A stretch of DNA of 63,092 bases from Pseudomonadota bacterium (GTDB lineage: Bacteria; Pseudomonadota; Alphaproteobacteria; SHVZ01): contig JACQAG010000071.1 of assembly GCA_016195085.1 (NCBI GenBank), positions 1 to 63,092 of the forward strand, in the 5' to 3' direction. Positions 17,385-26,335 of this stretch are shown here, piece after piece. The stretch's first letter is position 1; each line of letters opens with the position of its first letter. The notes beneath the pieces are model-generated. The model had not been told where the DNA came from. It worked only from the letters and a program-made list of their open reading frames with translations, and made no database searches. The translations under genes and the position numbers were made by a program.

Positions 17385-18740
17385 CTACGCCACTCCTTTC
17401 TTCGCCGTCCTTCCGGTCTTCGGCAGATGCACCAGCCGCTCCCGGGCATGCCGATCGTCAGCCAGCCGATCGTCGGATCGGGCGATCCAGGCCGGCACGC
17501 GGTCCTGGCCGATCAAATCGTCGTAGCTCGGGCGCGGCCGGACCACGTCGAACTCGCCGCCGCGCACCATGACCTCGGGCGCCAGCAGCCGCGTATTGTA
17601 GCTCGATGCCATCACCGCGCCATATGCTCCCGCGGTTTTGATCGCCACCAGCTCGCCTGCGGCAACCTCCGGGAACGCCCGATCCTTGGCAATATAATCG
17701 CCGCTCTCGCAAATCGGCCCGACGATATCGACCGGGCGCTCGAGCGAATCGGCGGCCTTTTGCCGCACCGGCACGACCTCGTGATAGGCCTCGTACAGGG
17801 TCGGGCGAATCAGGTCGTTCATGGCCGCGTCGATGACGACGAAGCTCTTCGCCGTGCCATCCTTCACGTAGATGACGCTCGCGACCAGCACGCCCGCCTC
17901 GGCGACCAGCGCCCGGCCTGGCTCCACCACCACGCGGCAGCCGGTCTTCCGCGCCGCCTCGCCGATGAGGGCGGCATAGGTGGAAATCGGCGGCGGCTGT
18001 TCGCTCAGATAGCGCACGCCAAGACCGCCGCCGCAATCCAGGACCTCGATCGGGTGGCCATCGGCCTTGAGCGCCAGGGCCAGGTCGGCCATGCGGGCGA
18101 AGGCGAGGCGGTACGGGTCGAGCTGGGTCAGCTGCGAGCCGATATGCACGGAAATGCCCATGAGCTTGATGCCGGGCAAGCGCCGGGCGCGGCCATAGAC
18201 GGCGCGCGCCTGATCGATGTCGATCCCGAACTTGTTCTCCTTGCGGCCGGTCGTGATCTTGGCGTGGGTCCCCGCATCTACATCCGGGTTCACCCGGACG
18301 GCGACCGATGCGGTGCGGCCGGCGCTCGTCGCCAGCTGGGAGAGCAGCTCGAGCTCGGGCTCGGACTCGACGTTGAACTCCGCGATGCCGACACCGAGCG
18401 CGTACTCCATCTCCGCGCGGGTCTTGCCGACCCCTGCAAAGTAGATCTTGTGCGCCGGGACGCCGGCCGCCAGCGCCCGGCGGAGCTCGCCCTCGGAAAC
18501 CACGTCGGCACCGGCGCCGAGCCCGGCAAAGGTGGCGATGACCGCCTGGTTCGAGTTGGCCTTCAAGGCGTAGGAGATGGTCGCATCGATGCCTTTGAGA
18601 GCATCGGCGAAGGCTTGGTAGCGGCTTTCCAGCGCCTTCGAGGAATAGCAATAGAAGGGCGTGCCGACCGACGCGGCGATGCGTTCCAAGGGAACGTCCT
18701 CGGCGTAGAGCCGACCCTGGCGATAGGCGAACTCGGTCAT
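17385..18740 (-). CDS. lysA: Diaminopimelate decarboxylase
   Basis: A 451-residue PLP enzyme that decarboxylates meso-diaminopimelate to L-lysine. The cofactor lysine is K60 (SYALKANSNQ). Other landmarks are VHIGSQ, the phosphate-binding GGGLGVRY, the catalytic Cys in GPICESGD, and GAYGAVMASSYN. The ATG at 18740 overlaps the stop of the lptM gene (ATGA). Readings that begin further upstream merely cover lptM in another frame. The short C-terminal tail after MVRGGEFDVVR is somewhat extended and basic. Confidence 0.95.
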   Translation of the reverse strand: MTEFAYRQGRLYAEDVPLERIAASVGTPFYCYSSKALESRYQAFADALKGIDATISYALKANSNQAVIATFAGLGAGADVVSEGELRRALAAGVPAHKIYFAGVGKTRAEMEYALGVGIAEFNVESEPELELLSQLATSAGRTASVAVRVNPDVDAGTHAKITTGRKENKFGIDIDQARAVYGRARRLPGIKLMGISVHIGSQLTQLDPYRLAFARMADLALALKADGHPIEVLDCGGGLGVRYLSEQPPPISTYAALIGEAARKTGCRVVVEPGRALVAEAGVLVASVIYVKDGTAKSFVVIDAAMNDLIRPTLYEAYHEVVPVRQKAADSLERPVDIVGPICESGDYIAKDRAFPEVAAGELVAIKTAGAYGAVMASSYNTRLLAPEVMVRGGEFDVVRPRPSYDDLIGQDRVPAWIARSDDRLADDRHARERLVHLPKTGRTAKKGVA

Positions 18741-18898
18741 GGCGTCGGTGCCGGCATAGGTGTTGGCTTCGGGTAGGTCTTGGGGAACTGCGTCTGCGCG
18801 TCGTCCCCCGGCGGCTGCAGGCGGTTGGGCTTGCGCCCGCAGGAGGCGAGCCCGGTCGCCAGCACCAGCGCCAGCGCCAGCATGAGAGCCCGCCTCAT
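18737..18898 (-). CDS. lptM: LptM-like small lipoprotein
   Basis: A 53-residue lipoprotein. The signal peptide [16 protein letters not shown] ends in the lipobox LASC, giving lipidated Cys20. A short basic motif [11 protein letters not shown] and a Pro/Thr-rich tail follow. LptM (YifL) proteins stabilise the LptD-LptE lipopolysaccharide translocon in the outer membrane, and they commonly sit between argH and lysA, exactly as here. Both ends overlap the neighbours by ATGA. Confidence 0.85.
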   Translation of the reverse strand: MRRALMLALALVLATGLASCGRKPNRLQPPGDDAQTQFPKTYPKPTPMPAPTP

Positions 18899-20328
18899 AG
18901 ATAGGCCTTGCGCGCGGCGGCGGCGGCGCGGCGGACATTCTTGGGCGCGGTACCGCCATAGCTGGTCCGGCTGGCGAGCGAGCGATCGACGCCCAAGACG
19001 GCGAGCGCATCGGCGGTCAGCCGCTTCTCGATCGCCTGCAGCTCGGCCAAGCCCAGACGGTCCAAGGTGACACCCCGCTCCTCGGCCCGCCTGACGATCC
19101 GGCCGGTGAGGTGGTGGGCTTCGCGGAACGGCAAGCCGAGCCGGCGCACCAGCCAATCGGCGAGGTCGGTGGCGGTCGGATATCCCTGCTCGACCGCCCG
19201 GCGCATGGCGTCCGCCTGCGGGCGCATGTCCTTGACCATGCCGGTCATGGCGGCCAGCGACAAGGAGAGCGTGTCGGCGGCCTCGAAGGTCGGCTCCTTG
19301 TCCTCCTGCATGTCCTTGCCATAGGCAAGCGGCAGCCCCTTCATCATGATGAGGAGCGAATCCAAGGCGCCGATGACGCGTCCGGCCTTGGCGCGCACCA
19401 GCTCGGCCGCATCGGGATTGCGCTTCTGCGGCATGATCGAGCTGCCGGTGGTGAAGGCGTCCGACAGCTTGACGAAGCCGAATTGCGCCGAGGTCCACAA
19501 CACCAGCTCCTCGGCGAAGCGCGAGAGATGCGTGGCGGCGATCGCGGCGGCGGCAAGGAACTCCAAGGCGAAGTCGCGGTCGGAAACGGCATCGAGCGAA
19601 TTGGCCGCCGGCCGGTCGAAGCCGAGCGCCTTCGCCGTCCGCTTGCGGTCGATGGGAAAGGAGGTGCCGGCGAGCGCTGCTGCCCCCAAGGGCGACTCGT
19701 TCAAGCGCCTGCGCGCGTCCTTGAAGCGCCCGCGGTCGCGCCCGAGCATCTCGACATAGGCGAGGAGATGGTGGCCGAAGGTGACGGGCTGGGCCGCCTG
19801 CAAGTGGGTGAAGCCGGGCATGGCGGTCGCCGCGTTCGCTTCGGCCTTGTCGATGAGCGCCTGCTGCAAATCGGCGAGCTGCCGGTCCAAGCCGTCGATG
19901 GCGCCCCTGACCCAGAGCTTGAAGTCGGTCGCGATCTGGTCGTTGCGCGAGCGCGCCGTATGCAGCCGTCCGGCCGGCGTGCCGATGATCTCGGCCAGCC
20001 GCGCCTCGACATTCATGTGAATGTCCTCGAGCTCGACCTTGAAGACGAAGCGGCCGGACTCGATCTCTCCCAGGATCTGCTCTAGACCGCGACGGATCTC
20101 GGCACCATCTTTCTGGGAAATGATATGCTGGGCCACCAGCATCTCGGCATGCGCCAGCGAGCCGGCGATGTCTTCGGCGTAGAGGCGCTTGTCGAAGCCG
20201 ATCGAGGCGTTGATCTTCTGCATGATCGCCGCGGGGCCGCTGGCAAAACGGCCGCCCCACAGCGCGTTCGGGTCGGCGGGTGCGGGGGAACGTTCTGATG
20301 CGGGTGCGGTTGAGGATTTTTGCTTCAT
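18895..20328 (-). CDS. argH: Argininosuccinate lyase
   Basis: A 477-residue fumarase/aspartase-superfamily enzyme that splits argininosuccinate into arginine and fumarate. Conserved parts are LWGGRF near residue 24, the HTARSRNDQ block, [11 protein letters not shown], and the signature [12 protein letters not shown]. The ATG at 20328 is needed to keep LWGGRF, because no closer ATG or GTG is available. It has no clear ribosome-binding site. It shares its CATG with the start of tlpA on the opposite strand. It is the first gene of the argH-lptM-lysA-DUF4175 unit. Confidence 0.95.
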   Translation of the reverse strand: MKQKSSTAPASERSPAPADPNALWGGRFASGPAAIMQKINASIGFDKRLYAEDIAGSLAHAEMLVAQHIISQKDGAEIRRGLEQILGEIESGRFVFKVELEDIHMNVEARLAEIIGTPAGRLHTARSRNDQIATDFKLWVRGAIDGLDRQLADLQQALIDKAEANAATAMPGFTHLQAAQPVTFGHHLLAYVEMLGRDRGRFKDARRRLNESPLGAAALAGTSFPIDRKRTAKALGFDRPAANSLDAVSDRDFALEFLAAAAIAATHLSRFAEELVLWTSAQFGFVKLSDAFTTGSSIMPQKRNPDAAELVRAKAGRVIGALDSLLIMMKGLPLAYGKDMQEDKEPTFEAADTLSLSLAAMTGMVKDMRPQADAMRRAVEQGYPTATDLADWLVRRLGLPFREAHHLTGRIVRRAEERGVTLDRLGLAELQAIEKRLTADALAVLGVDRSLASRTSYGGTAPKNVRRAAAAARKAYL

Positions 20329-20950
20329 GATGGATCGGGTGCGCGGCCTGCGAATCTGGGTGCTGGGAGTGGCCCTGCTGGCGACTGCGGCGATCGGCTG
20401 GGTCGTCATCGCCGGGCCGCTGGCGGCAGGCGATCGGCCGCCGCTCACCGGGCAGATGCGCAAGTTTACCTTGCATGAGGCGCCGCGGCCAGCGCCCGAG
20501 GGCGGCTTCCAGGACCGCGAGGGCAAGCGTGTCCCCCTCGGCCAGTTCCTGGGCCAGGTGGTCCTGGTCAATCTTTGGGCGACCTGGTGCGCGCCCTGCG
20601 TGGAGGAGATGCCGTCCTTGGAGCGCTTGCAAGCGAGCCTCGGCGGCAAGGACTTCACCATCATTGCCGTCTCCTCCGACCGCGCCGGCAATAAGGCGGT
20701 GACGCCGTTCCTGGAGAAGCTCGCCTTGAAGCTGCTGCCGATCTACCTCGATCCCGATTCCAGCTTCACCCGTGGGACCGGAGCCCGCGGCTTGCCGACC
20801 TCCATCCTGATCGACCGCGATGGACGCGAGGTGGGCCGGCTGGAAGGGGCTGCCGCCTGGGACTCGCCGGAAGCCGCCGCCCTCATCCGGCACTATCTGG
20901 CGCCCGCCAAGCCCTCAGGCGGCCCCGCGGTGATCAAGACCGGCGGCTGA
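20327..20950 (+). CDS. tlpA: TlpA-family thiol:disulfide reductase
   Basis: A 207-residue membrane-anchored thioredoxin. One N-terminal helix (about residues 9-29) directs the rest to the periplasm. The redox site is [15 protein letters not shown], with the cis-proline in [12 protein letters not shown]. TlpA/ResA proteins reduce apocytochrome or copper-site cysteines during cytochrome oxidase assembly. The start is ATG 20327 or the adjacent ATG 20330, with GAGGA about 10 nt upstream. The gene is divergent from argH with overlapping start codons. Confidence 0.9.
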   Translation: MMDRVRGLRIWVLGVALLATAAIGWVVIAGPLAAGDRPPLTGQMRKFTLHEAPRPAPEGGFQDREGKRVPLGQFLGQVVLVNLWATWCAPCVEEMPSLERLQASLGGKDFTIIAVSSDRAGNKAVTPFLEKLALKLLPIYLDPDSSFTRGTGARGLPTSILIDRDGREVGRLEGAAAWDSPEAAALIRHYLAPAKPSGGPAVIKTGG

Positions 20951-20972
20951 AGACCGCTTTATTGCGAACGAT

Positions 20973-21074
20973 GCCCCCACCCCAACCCTCCCCCGCCTGA
21001 CGGCGAGGGAAGGAGCTAAAAATTGCTCCACTCCCTCCCCCATGCGCAGCGTGGGGGAGGGTTGGGGTGGGGGC
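20973..21074. repeat. G-rich intergenic inverted repeat, copy 1
   Basis: Perfect 22-bp arms (20973-20994 and 21053-21074; right arm GGGGGAGGGTTGGGGTGGGG then GC) flank a 58-bp centre. It lies between the converging tlpA and hbd genes, where the hairpin could serve both as a terminator. Copies with the same right arm recur at 51581-51683, and a diverged copy is at 26023-26177. Confidence 0.85.
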
Positions 21075-21087
21075 TCTTCGACAGCGC

Positions 21088-21960
21088 TTATCGCGTCGGG
21101 ACCGGCTTCTCGCCCGAGTAGTCGTAGAAGCCGCGCTTGGTCTTGCGTCCGAGCCAGCCGGCTTCGACGTATTTCACCAGGAGCGGGCAGGGCCGGTATT
21201 TCGAGTCCGACAGGCCGCCATGGAGCACATGCATGATTGCAAGGCAGGTATCGAGCCCGATGAAGTCGGCCAGCTCGAGCGGCCCCATGGGGTGGTTGGC
21301 GCCGAGCCGCATCGCCGTGTCGATCGCCTCGACCGAGCCCACGCCTTCGTAGAGCGTGTAGACCGCCTCGTTGATCATCGGCAAGAGGATGCGGTTGACG
21401 ATGAAGGCGGGGAAGTCCTCGGCCACCGCCGGGGACTTGCCCATCTTGACCGCAAGCTCGCGGATGACCTTGAACGTCGCTTCGTCGGTGGCGATGCCGC
21501 GGATGAGCTCGACCAGCTGCATCACCGGCACCGGGTTCATGAAATGCATGCCCATGAACTTGCCCGGGCGATCGGTCGAGGCCGCGAGCCGGGTGATGGA
21601 GATCGAGGAGGTGTTGGAGGCGATGATGGTCTCCGGGCCCAGCTCCGGCACCAGCTTCTTGAAGATCGCCCGCTTGACGTCCTCGTTCTCGGTCGCCGCC
21701 TCGATCACCACATCGCAGCCCTTGAGCGAGGCGAACTCGGTCGAGGTGGAGATGCGCGCCAGTGCGTCCGCCTTCTGCTCGGATGTGGCCTTGCCGCGGG
21801 AGACCTGGCGTTCGATGTTGCGATCGATATTGCCGATCGCCTTCTTCAGCGCCTCGGCGCTGATGTCCGACAGGCGGACGTCGTAGCCGCAGAGTGCCGC
21901 CACATGGGCGATGCCGCTGCCCATCTGGCCGGCACCGATGACGCCGATGGTCTTGGTCAT
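21088..21960 (-). CDS. hbd: 3-hydroxybutyryl-CoA dehydrogenase
   Basis: A 290-residue NAD(P)-binding enzyme that interconverts 3-hydroxyacyl-CoA and acetoacetyl-CoA. The Rossmann loop is [11 protein letters not shown] (residues 9-19). Also present are [21 protein letters not shown], the catalytic-region HFMNPVPVM, and [10 protein letters not shown]. It lies 25 bp downstream of etfA on the same strand. Placement next to the electron-transfer flavoprotein genes suggests beta-oxidation or polyhydroxybutyrate metabolism. Confidence 0.94.
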   Translation of the reverse strand: MTKTIGVIGAGQMGSGIAHVAALCGYDVRLSDISAEALKKAIGNIDRNIERQVSRGKATSEQKADALARISTSTEFASLKGCDVVIEAATENEDVKRAIFKKLVPELGPETIIASNTSSISITRLAASTDRPGKFMGMHFMNPVPVMQLVELIRGIATDEATFKVIRELAVKMGKSPAVAEDFPAFIVNRILLPMINEAVYTLYEGVGSVEAIDTAMRLGANHPMGPLELADFIGLDTCLAIMHVLHGGLSDSKYRPCPLLVKYVEAGWLGRKTKRGFYDYSGEKPVPTR

Positions 21961-21985
21961 TGCCTTCTCCGTTCTTGCGTGAGGC

Positions 21986-22924
21986 TCAGCGCTTGTCCAG
22001 TTCTGCCGTCAGCTCCGGCACGAGCTTGAAGAGATCGCCGACGAGGCCGTAATCGGCCACCTGGAAGATCGGCGCTTCTTCATCCTTGTTGATGGCGACG
22101 ATCACCTTGCTGTCCTTCATGCCCGCCAGATGCTGGATGGCGCCGGAGATGCCGACGGCGATGTAGAGATCGGGGGCGACGATCTTGCCGGTCTGGCCGA
22201 CCTGGTAGTCGTTGGGCACAAAGCCGGCATCGACGGCGGCGCGGGACGCGCCGACCGCCGCACCGAGCTTGTCGGCGACCGCTTCCAAGAGCTTGAAATT
22301 CTCGCCGTTCTGCATGCCGCGGCCGCCGGAGATGACGATGCGGGCGCTGGTGAGCTCCGGGCGCTCGGATTTGGAGAGCTCGCTCCTGAGGAAGCTCGAC
22401 AGCTTGGCATCGCCCTTGGGCTCACCGGCCTCAATCGGGGCCGAGCCGCCGGTCGCTTGTGCCGGATCGAAGCCCGTGGTCCTGACCGTGATCACCTTGA
22501 CCGGATCGGCCGACTGCACGGTCGCCAGGGCGTTGCCGGCATAAATCGGCCTGATGAAGGTATCGGGCGAGACCACCTCGATGATCTCGGAAATCTGCGC
22601 CACATCCAGCAGTGCTGCCGTCCGCGGCATCACGTTCTTGCCCGAGGTGGTGGCGGGCGCCAAGAGATGGCTGCGTCCCGGCGCCAACGCCACCAGGAGA
22701 TTGGCGAGGGTCTCCGCCATGGGATGGGCGTATTCGCTCGAATCCACCATCAGCACCTTGGCCACGCCGGCGATCTTCGCTGCCGCCTCGGCGGCCGGCT
22801 TGCAGTTCTGGCCGGCGACCAGCACCTCGACCGGCAGGCCGATCTTGGTCGCCGCGGTCACCGCATTGAGCGTTGCCGGCTTGAGCGTGGCGTTGTCGTG
22901 TTCGGCCAGCACCAGCACGGTCAT
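21986..22924 (-). CDS. etfA: Electron transfer flavoprotein alpha subunit
   Basis: A 312-residue FAD-binding subunit. The C-terminal FAD domain has the signature segments [24 protein letters not shown], and the long [17 protein letters not shown] block. With EtfB it carries electrons from acyl-CoA dehydrogenases to ETF:quinone oxidoreductase. The ATG at 22924 overlaps the etfB stop by ATGA. Upstream in-frame codons lie inside etfB and are not part of this gene. Confidence 0.95.
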   Translation of the reverse strand: MTVLVLAEHDNATLKPATLNAVTAATKIGLPVEVLVAGQNCKPAAEAAAKIAGVAKVLMVDSSEYAHPMAETLANLLVALAPGRSHLLAPATTSGKNVMPRTAALLDVAQISEIIEVVSPDTFIRPIYAGNALATVQSADPVKVITVRTTGFDPAQATGGSAPIEAGEPKGDAKLSSFLRSELSKSERPELTSARIVISGGRGMQNGENFKLLEAVADKLGAAVGASRAAVDAGFVPNDYQVGQTGKIVAPDLYIAVGISGAIQHLAGMKDSKVIVAINKDEEAPIFQVADYGLVGDLFKLVPELTAELDKR

Positions 22925-23673
22925 GGGATCACCTTCGCTTCCTGCCTGAGCTTGGCCACGAGCTCGGCCACGCTCGCGACCTTGGCGCCGGCCTTGCGCT
23001 TCGGCGGCTCGTCCACCTTGAGGGTCTTCAGCCTGGGCTTCGGGTCGACGCCGAGCGCTTCCGGGGTCAGCTGCTCGATCGGCTTCTTCTTCGCCTTCAT
23101 GATGTTGGGAAGCGAGGCATAGCGCGGCTCGTTCAGGCGGAGATCGGTGGTGATCACCGCCGGCAGCACCAAGGAGACCGTCTCCAGCCCGCCATCGACC
23201 TCGCGGGTGACCTCGAGCTTGCCATCGCCGAGCACGAGCTTGGAGGCGAAGGTTCCCTGCGCCCAGCCGAGGAGGGCTGCCAGCATCTGTCCGGTTTGGT
23301 TGCAATCGTCGTCGATCGCCTGCTTGCCGAGAATGACGAGACCGGGCTGTTCCTTGGCGACCACCGCTTTCAACAGCTTGGCCACGGCAAGCGGCTGCAG
23401 CCCGGCATCGGTCAAGACATGGATGCCGCGGTCGGCACCCATGGCAAGCGCGGTGCGGATCGTCTCCTGGCATTGCTGGATGCCGAGCGAGACGGCGATC
23501 ACCTCGGCGGCCTTGCCGGCTTCCTTGAGGCGCAGGGCCTCCTCGACCCCGATCTCGTCGAACGGGTTCATCGACATCTTGACGTTGGCGGTCTCGACGC
23601 CGGTCTTGTCGGCCTTGACCCGGACCTTGACGTTGAAATCGACGACCCGCTTGACGGCGACGAGTATCTTCAT
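22921..23673 (-). CDS. etfB: Electron transfer flavoprotein beta subunit
   Basis: A 250-residue AMP-binding subunit. Visible landmarks are the N-terminal [30 protein letters not shown], and ADRGIHV...[19 protein letters not shown]. The recognition-loop region [12 protein letters not shown] follows. It is translationally coupled to etfA. The 83 bp upstream to the cobalamin adenosyltransferase gene contain no obvious terminator, so the genes may form one unit. Confidence 0.95.
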   Translation of the reverse strand: MKILVAVKRVVDFNVKVRVKADKTGVETANVKMSMNPFDEIGVEEALRLKEAGKAAEVIAVSLGIQQCQETIRTALAMGADRGIHVLTDAGLQPLAVAKLLKAVVAKEQPGLVILGKQAIDDDCNQTGQMLAALLGWAQGTFASKLVLGDGKLEVTREVDGGLETVSLVLPAVITTDLRLNEPRYASLPNIMKAKKKPIEQLTPEALGVDPKPRLKTLKVDEPPKRKAGAKVASVAELVAKLRQEAKVIP

Positions 23674-23756
23674 CGCTTCCTCAATGAAACCGGCATTTGA
23701 TGATTGGCGGTTTCTTTAGGGGAGGGCTATCTGCAAGTCAAGCCAGCCGGCCGTAC

Positions 23757-24311
23757 CTAGCCGTTCTGGCCGGGAACCCAGAGCACGTCCTTGCCGCCAT
23801 CTTCGTTCACGTGCCGGGACAGGACGAAGAGATGGTCGGACAAGCGGTTTGCGTATTTGATCGCTTCCGGGTTCACGCTCTGGGTCTCGGCGAGCAGGGT
23901 CATCATCCGCTCGGCCCGGCGCACAACGGTGCGCGCCAGATGCAGATAGGCGGCACTCGGCGTCCCGCCCGGGAGCACGAAGGAGGTGAGCGGGGCGAGC
24001 TTGGCGTTCATCCGATCGATCTCGGCTTCGAGCCGCTTTACCTGGGCGGCGTTGATGCGAAGCGCCGCTTGGGCGGTTTCCGGACGACAGAGATCGGCGC
24101 CCAAATCGAAGAGATCGTTCTGGATGCGGGTCAGCATCTGATCCACATCGCCCTTGACGTAGAGCCGGGCCACGCCGAGGACGGCATTGGCCTCGTCCAC
24201 GGTGCCGTAGGCGGCCACGCGCGGATCGTGCTTGGCGACGCGCTCGCCGTCGCCAAGCGAGGTTTGCCCCTGATCGCCGCCACGGGTGTAGATGCGCGTG
24301 AGCCGGACCAT
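23757..24311 (-). CDS. Cob(I)alamin adenosyltransferase, PduO type
   Basis: A 184-residue ATP:corrinoid adenosyltransferase. The N-terminal ATP motif TRGGDQGQTSLGDG lies at residues 8-21. KHDPRVAAYGTVDEANA, VVRRAERMM and RLSDHLFVLSRHVN are all PduO hallmarks. It makes adenosylcobalamin, the cofactor of NrdJ at 8386. The ATG at 24311 is chosen because MVRLTRIYTRGGD is the standard family start. It is 17 bp downstream of the small HIG1-like gene and upstream of etfBA. Confidence 0.93.
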   Translation of the reverse strand: MVRLTRIYTRGGDQGQTSLGDGERVAKHDPRVAAYGTVDEANAVLGVARLYVKGDVDQMLTRIQNDLFDLGADLCRPETAQAALRINAAQVKRLEAEIDRMNAKLAPLTSFVLPGGTPSAAYLHLARTVVRRAERMMTLLAETQSVNPEAIKYANRLSDHLFVLSRHVNEDGGKDVLWVPGQNG

Positions 24312-24328
24312 CGCCCCCGAGGCCTGGG

Positions 24329-24523
24329 CTAGCGGCTGAGCAGCATGAAGAGCGCGAAGAGCGCGATCGCCAAGGCCTGCAAGAGCACGCGCCAGCGCAT
24401 CAGCTTGTTGCTGCGCTGGGCATGGTCGGGGCCGCCCCGGGCCATGCCGATGACGCCGGCGAACAGCACGCCCAAGGTGGCGACCATGGCAAGCCCGACG
24501 GCGATGGCAAAGAAGGTGTTCAT
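24329..24523 (-). CDS. HIG1-like twin-transmembrane small protein
   Basis: A 64-residue protein with two membrane helices (about 4-27 and 44-63). The connecting loop ARGGPDHAQRSNKLMRWRV is typical of the bacterial HIG1 (hypoxia-induced protein) family. Mitochondrial relatives bind respiratory-chain complexes. The bacterial role is not settled. In many alphaproteobacteria this gene precedes the cobalamin adenosyltransferase and etfBA, as here. Confidence 0.8.
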   Translation of the reverse strand: MNTFFAIAVGLAMVATLGVLFAGVIGMARGGPDHAQRSNKLMRWRVLLQALAIALFALFMLLSR

Positions 24524-24599
24524 GGCTATTCATATAGCCCTGCGGAGGGGATGGAACCATCGCCTCATGGAAAAATGGCGGCTCCTTCGATTTCGCCCC

Positions 24600-24872
24600 T
24601 CAATCGATCTCAAGGGTGACGTCGGCGCGCCGGGCTTCGAGCTGGCGCAGGAGGTCCGCCAAGCGGTCATAGTCGCCGCCCATGGCCGTCCGGGAAGCAG
24701 CACCCCGACGCCAGACGATCAGCAGCGGCCCGGCCACGTCGGTCGACAGCGCGTCCCAAAGCGCATCGAGATTGCGGCCGAAATGGCCGGGCAAGGCGAG
24801 GTCCCGGGCGAGCCGGTCATAGGCTTCACCCAGCGAGCGAATGCCGGAGAGATCGGCTTGCCGCCTGCTCAT
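24600..24872 (-). CDS. Barstar family ribonuclease inhibitor
   Basis: A 90-residue cytoplasmic protein. The core LPGHFGRNLDALWDAL matches the barstar recognition helix, and its acidic residues occupy the active site of barnase. The ATG at 24872 overlaps the stop of the upstream ribonuclease gene (ATGA), which couples antidote to toxin synthesis. The C-terminus ends in DVTLEID, as in barstar-type beta strands. It would protect the producing cell before export of the RNase. Confidence 0.88.
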   Translation of the reverse strand: MSRRQADLSGIRSLGEAYDRLARDLALPGHFGRNLDALWDALSTDVAGPLLIVWRRGAASRTAMGGDYDRLADLLRQLEARRADVTLEID

Positions 24873-25327
24873 TGCGGCACTTCGTGGAAGCTCTGATAGT
24901 GGTCGACGGTGATCCAGCGCCTGCCGTTGGAGGCCACGATCAATCGCTTGGCGTTGCGCGGGCCGCCACGATAGTCGAGGTCGGCCTCGATGTAGCGGAG
25001 CCCGCCGGGCAGCAGCCGCTCCCGGTTGGCGAAGCCGTCGCCGCCGATGCTCTTGCCTGGCGCCTTCCGCCAGAGATCCTGGCCGGGTTTCCATCCCGTT
25101 GCCTCGGCTTCGCCCTTGGTGAGATAGCGAGAGGGCAACCGTCCGGTGCGGTCCAGGGTCTCCATGGTCTGGACGAAGGCATCGGTATCCAGAATGCCGA
25201 ATTGGCGGGCGAAGTCCTGCAGGCGCTCGGCACTTGCCGCCATCCCGGCGGCGCCCAGCGCCAGCCACAGCAAGAGGGCCAGCAACAGACGCAAGGTCGG
25301 CTTGGGCTGGACCCGATCGCGGCGCAT
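24869..25327 (-). CDS. Secreted barnase-like ribonuclease
   Basis: A 152-residue precursor with a signal peptide or anchor at residues about 11-32 (LRLLLALLLWLALGAAGMAA). The mature part is barnase-like: LPSRYLTKGEAEATGW, APGKSIGGDGFANRE, YIEADLDY, and DHYQSF. By comparison with barnase the catalytic Glu is E114, the arginines are R124 and R128, and the general acid is H143. It cleaves RNA, preferentially after guanosine. It precedes its barstar gene with an ATGA overlap. The ATG at 25327 is 40 bp from the divergent J-domain gene. Confidence 0.9.
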   Translation of the reverse strand: MRRDRVQPKPTLRLLLALLLWLALGAAGMAASAERLQDFARQFGILDTDAFVQTMETLDRTGRLPSRYLTKGEAEATGWKPGQDLWRKAPGKSIGGDGFANRERLLPGGLRYIEADLDYRGGPRNAKRLIVASNGRRWITVDHYQSFHEVPQ

Positions 25328-25367
25328 GGTTAGAGACTGCGAGCTTCGCCCTCTTGAGACAAGGTCA

Positions 25368-26015
25368 ATGCCGGCGCCGAAGAGCAAAACCTACCCCGAG
25401 AGCAAAACCTACACGGTCGCCTGCCCGAGCCGGTTCCGCGATCGGGTGAACGCGCTCGCCCGGCGCCGGGGCGTCAGCGTCGCCGATTTGGCCCGCGCCG
25501 TCCTCTTGACCCTGCCGGAGGAGGCGCTGGCGGGTCTCCCCGATCCAGGCGAGCCCGGCCAAGGGGACCGCGAGGAGGTCCGGCTCAAATCCGGTCCGGG
25601 CGAGGGGCGCCGGCTCCGGCGCAAACCGCGCCTGCAGCTCCGCCTGGAGCCGGGCCATGGGACGGGCGAGCTCCGGCGCGCCTTGGCGCTGGCCCTGGAT
25701 CTGGCCGAGGGCAGGTTTCGAATCCGCCTCGAAGCCGGAGAGACGCCGTCCGACGGCATCGATCCGGCGGAGGAGATCCGCCGGCTCAAGGGCATGGTCG
25801 GAACCCTGGCGTTCCAGCCGCTCGCCCGCGGCATCGCCAACCGCGAGGAGGCGCTCCATGTCCTGGGCTTCCCACCCGGCGCCAGGCCCGATGCCAAGCT
25901 CATGAAGGCGCGGTTCCGCGCCTTGGCCCAGATCCTTCACCCCGACAGCGCCACCGGCGACCATCTGCGCATGAGCCAGCTCAACGCCGCGATCCGAATG
26001 TTGACGCGGGCATAG
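25368..26015 (+). CDS. J-domain protein with short N-terminal DNA-binding-like helix pair
   Basis: A 215-residue cytoplasmic protein. Residues about 14-46 (CPSRFRDRVNALARRRGVSV, then ADLARAVLLTLP) look like a ribbon-helix-helix or helix-turn-helix segment. A variable charged linker follows. The C-terminal 60 residues form a J-like domain with HPD (AQILHPDSATGDHLRMSQLNAAI). The HPD tripeptide that stimulates Hsp70 is intact. A short duplication (SKTYPESKTY) marks the N-terminus. No dnaK or dnaJ genes are near. Similar DnaJ-domain proteins occur in alphaproteobacteria without known function. Confidence 0.75.
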   Translation: MPAPKSKTYPESKTYTVACPSRFRDRVNALARRRGVSVADLARAVLLTLPEEALAGLPDPGEPGQGDREEVRLKSGPGEGRRLRRKPRLQLRLEPGHGTGELRRALALALDLAEGRFRIRLEAGETPSDGIDPAEEIRRLKGMVGTLAFQPLARGIANREEALHVLGFPPGARPDAKLMKARFRALAQILHPDSATGDHLRMSQLNAAIRMLTRA

Positions 26016-26022
26016 CGGGCAT

Positions 26023-26177
26023 GCCCCCACCCCAGCCCGCCCCACCTGGGGGTGGAATTTGGGAGGGGGTGAGGATCACCCCCTCCCCGACCCTCCCCGG
26101 GACGCATGGGGGAGGGGGCAGGAGGCGCAGCTCGACTCCCTCCCTCGCCGGAGGCGGGGGAGGGCGGGGGTGGGGGC
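26023..26177. repeat. G-rich intergenic inverted repeat, copy 2 (diverged)
   Basis: The terminal arms (26023-26043 and about 26157-26177) are close to those of the copies at 20973 and 51581. The centre is longer and holds a second set of C/G tracts that could form an inner hairpin. It lies just 3' of the J-domain gene and may act as its terminator. Confidence 0.75.
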
Positions 26178-26193
26178 ATTCCGGCGGACCCTG

Positions 26194-26222
26194 TTGATGT
26201 CTTGGGCGTTCTCGCGTAATAT
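26194..26222 (+). promoter_or_regulatory. Sigma-70 type promoter for ACT-like/NUDIX genes
   Basis: TTGATG (26194-26199) is followed after exactly 17 nt by TAATAT (26217-26222), in an A/T-rich pocket within a GC-rich genome. It predicts a start near 26229 and a leader of about 107 nt before the ATG at 26336. Confidence 0.6.
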
Positions 26223-26335
26223 TATTTCCATGGCAATGAGCCTCCGGATGGTTGGGCGAATTAGCGCCCCGGTCCTCGTCGAGGATCGGGTCGTCGCTAT
26301 TCGTCCCCTCACATCCCGTCCGGAGTCTTCGTGCC

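Noticed and set aside
15117-18776. A 1219-codon open frame antisense to DUF4175 and lysA
   Set aside because: It is a GC-rich shadow. The opposite strand has clear families (DUF4175, LysA with K60), and the antisense product has no recognisable motif and a biased His/Arg/Gly composition.
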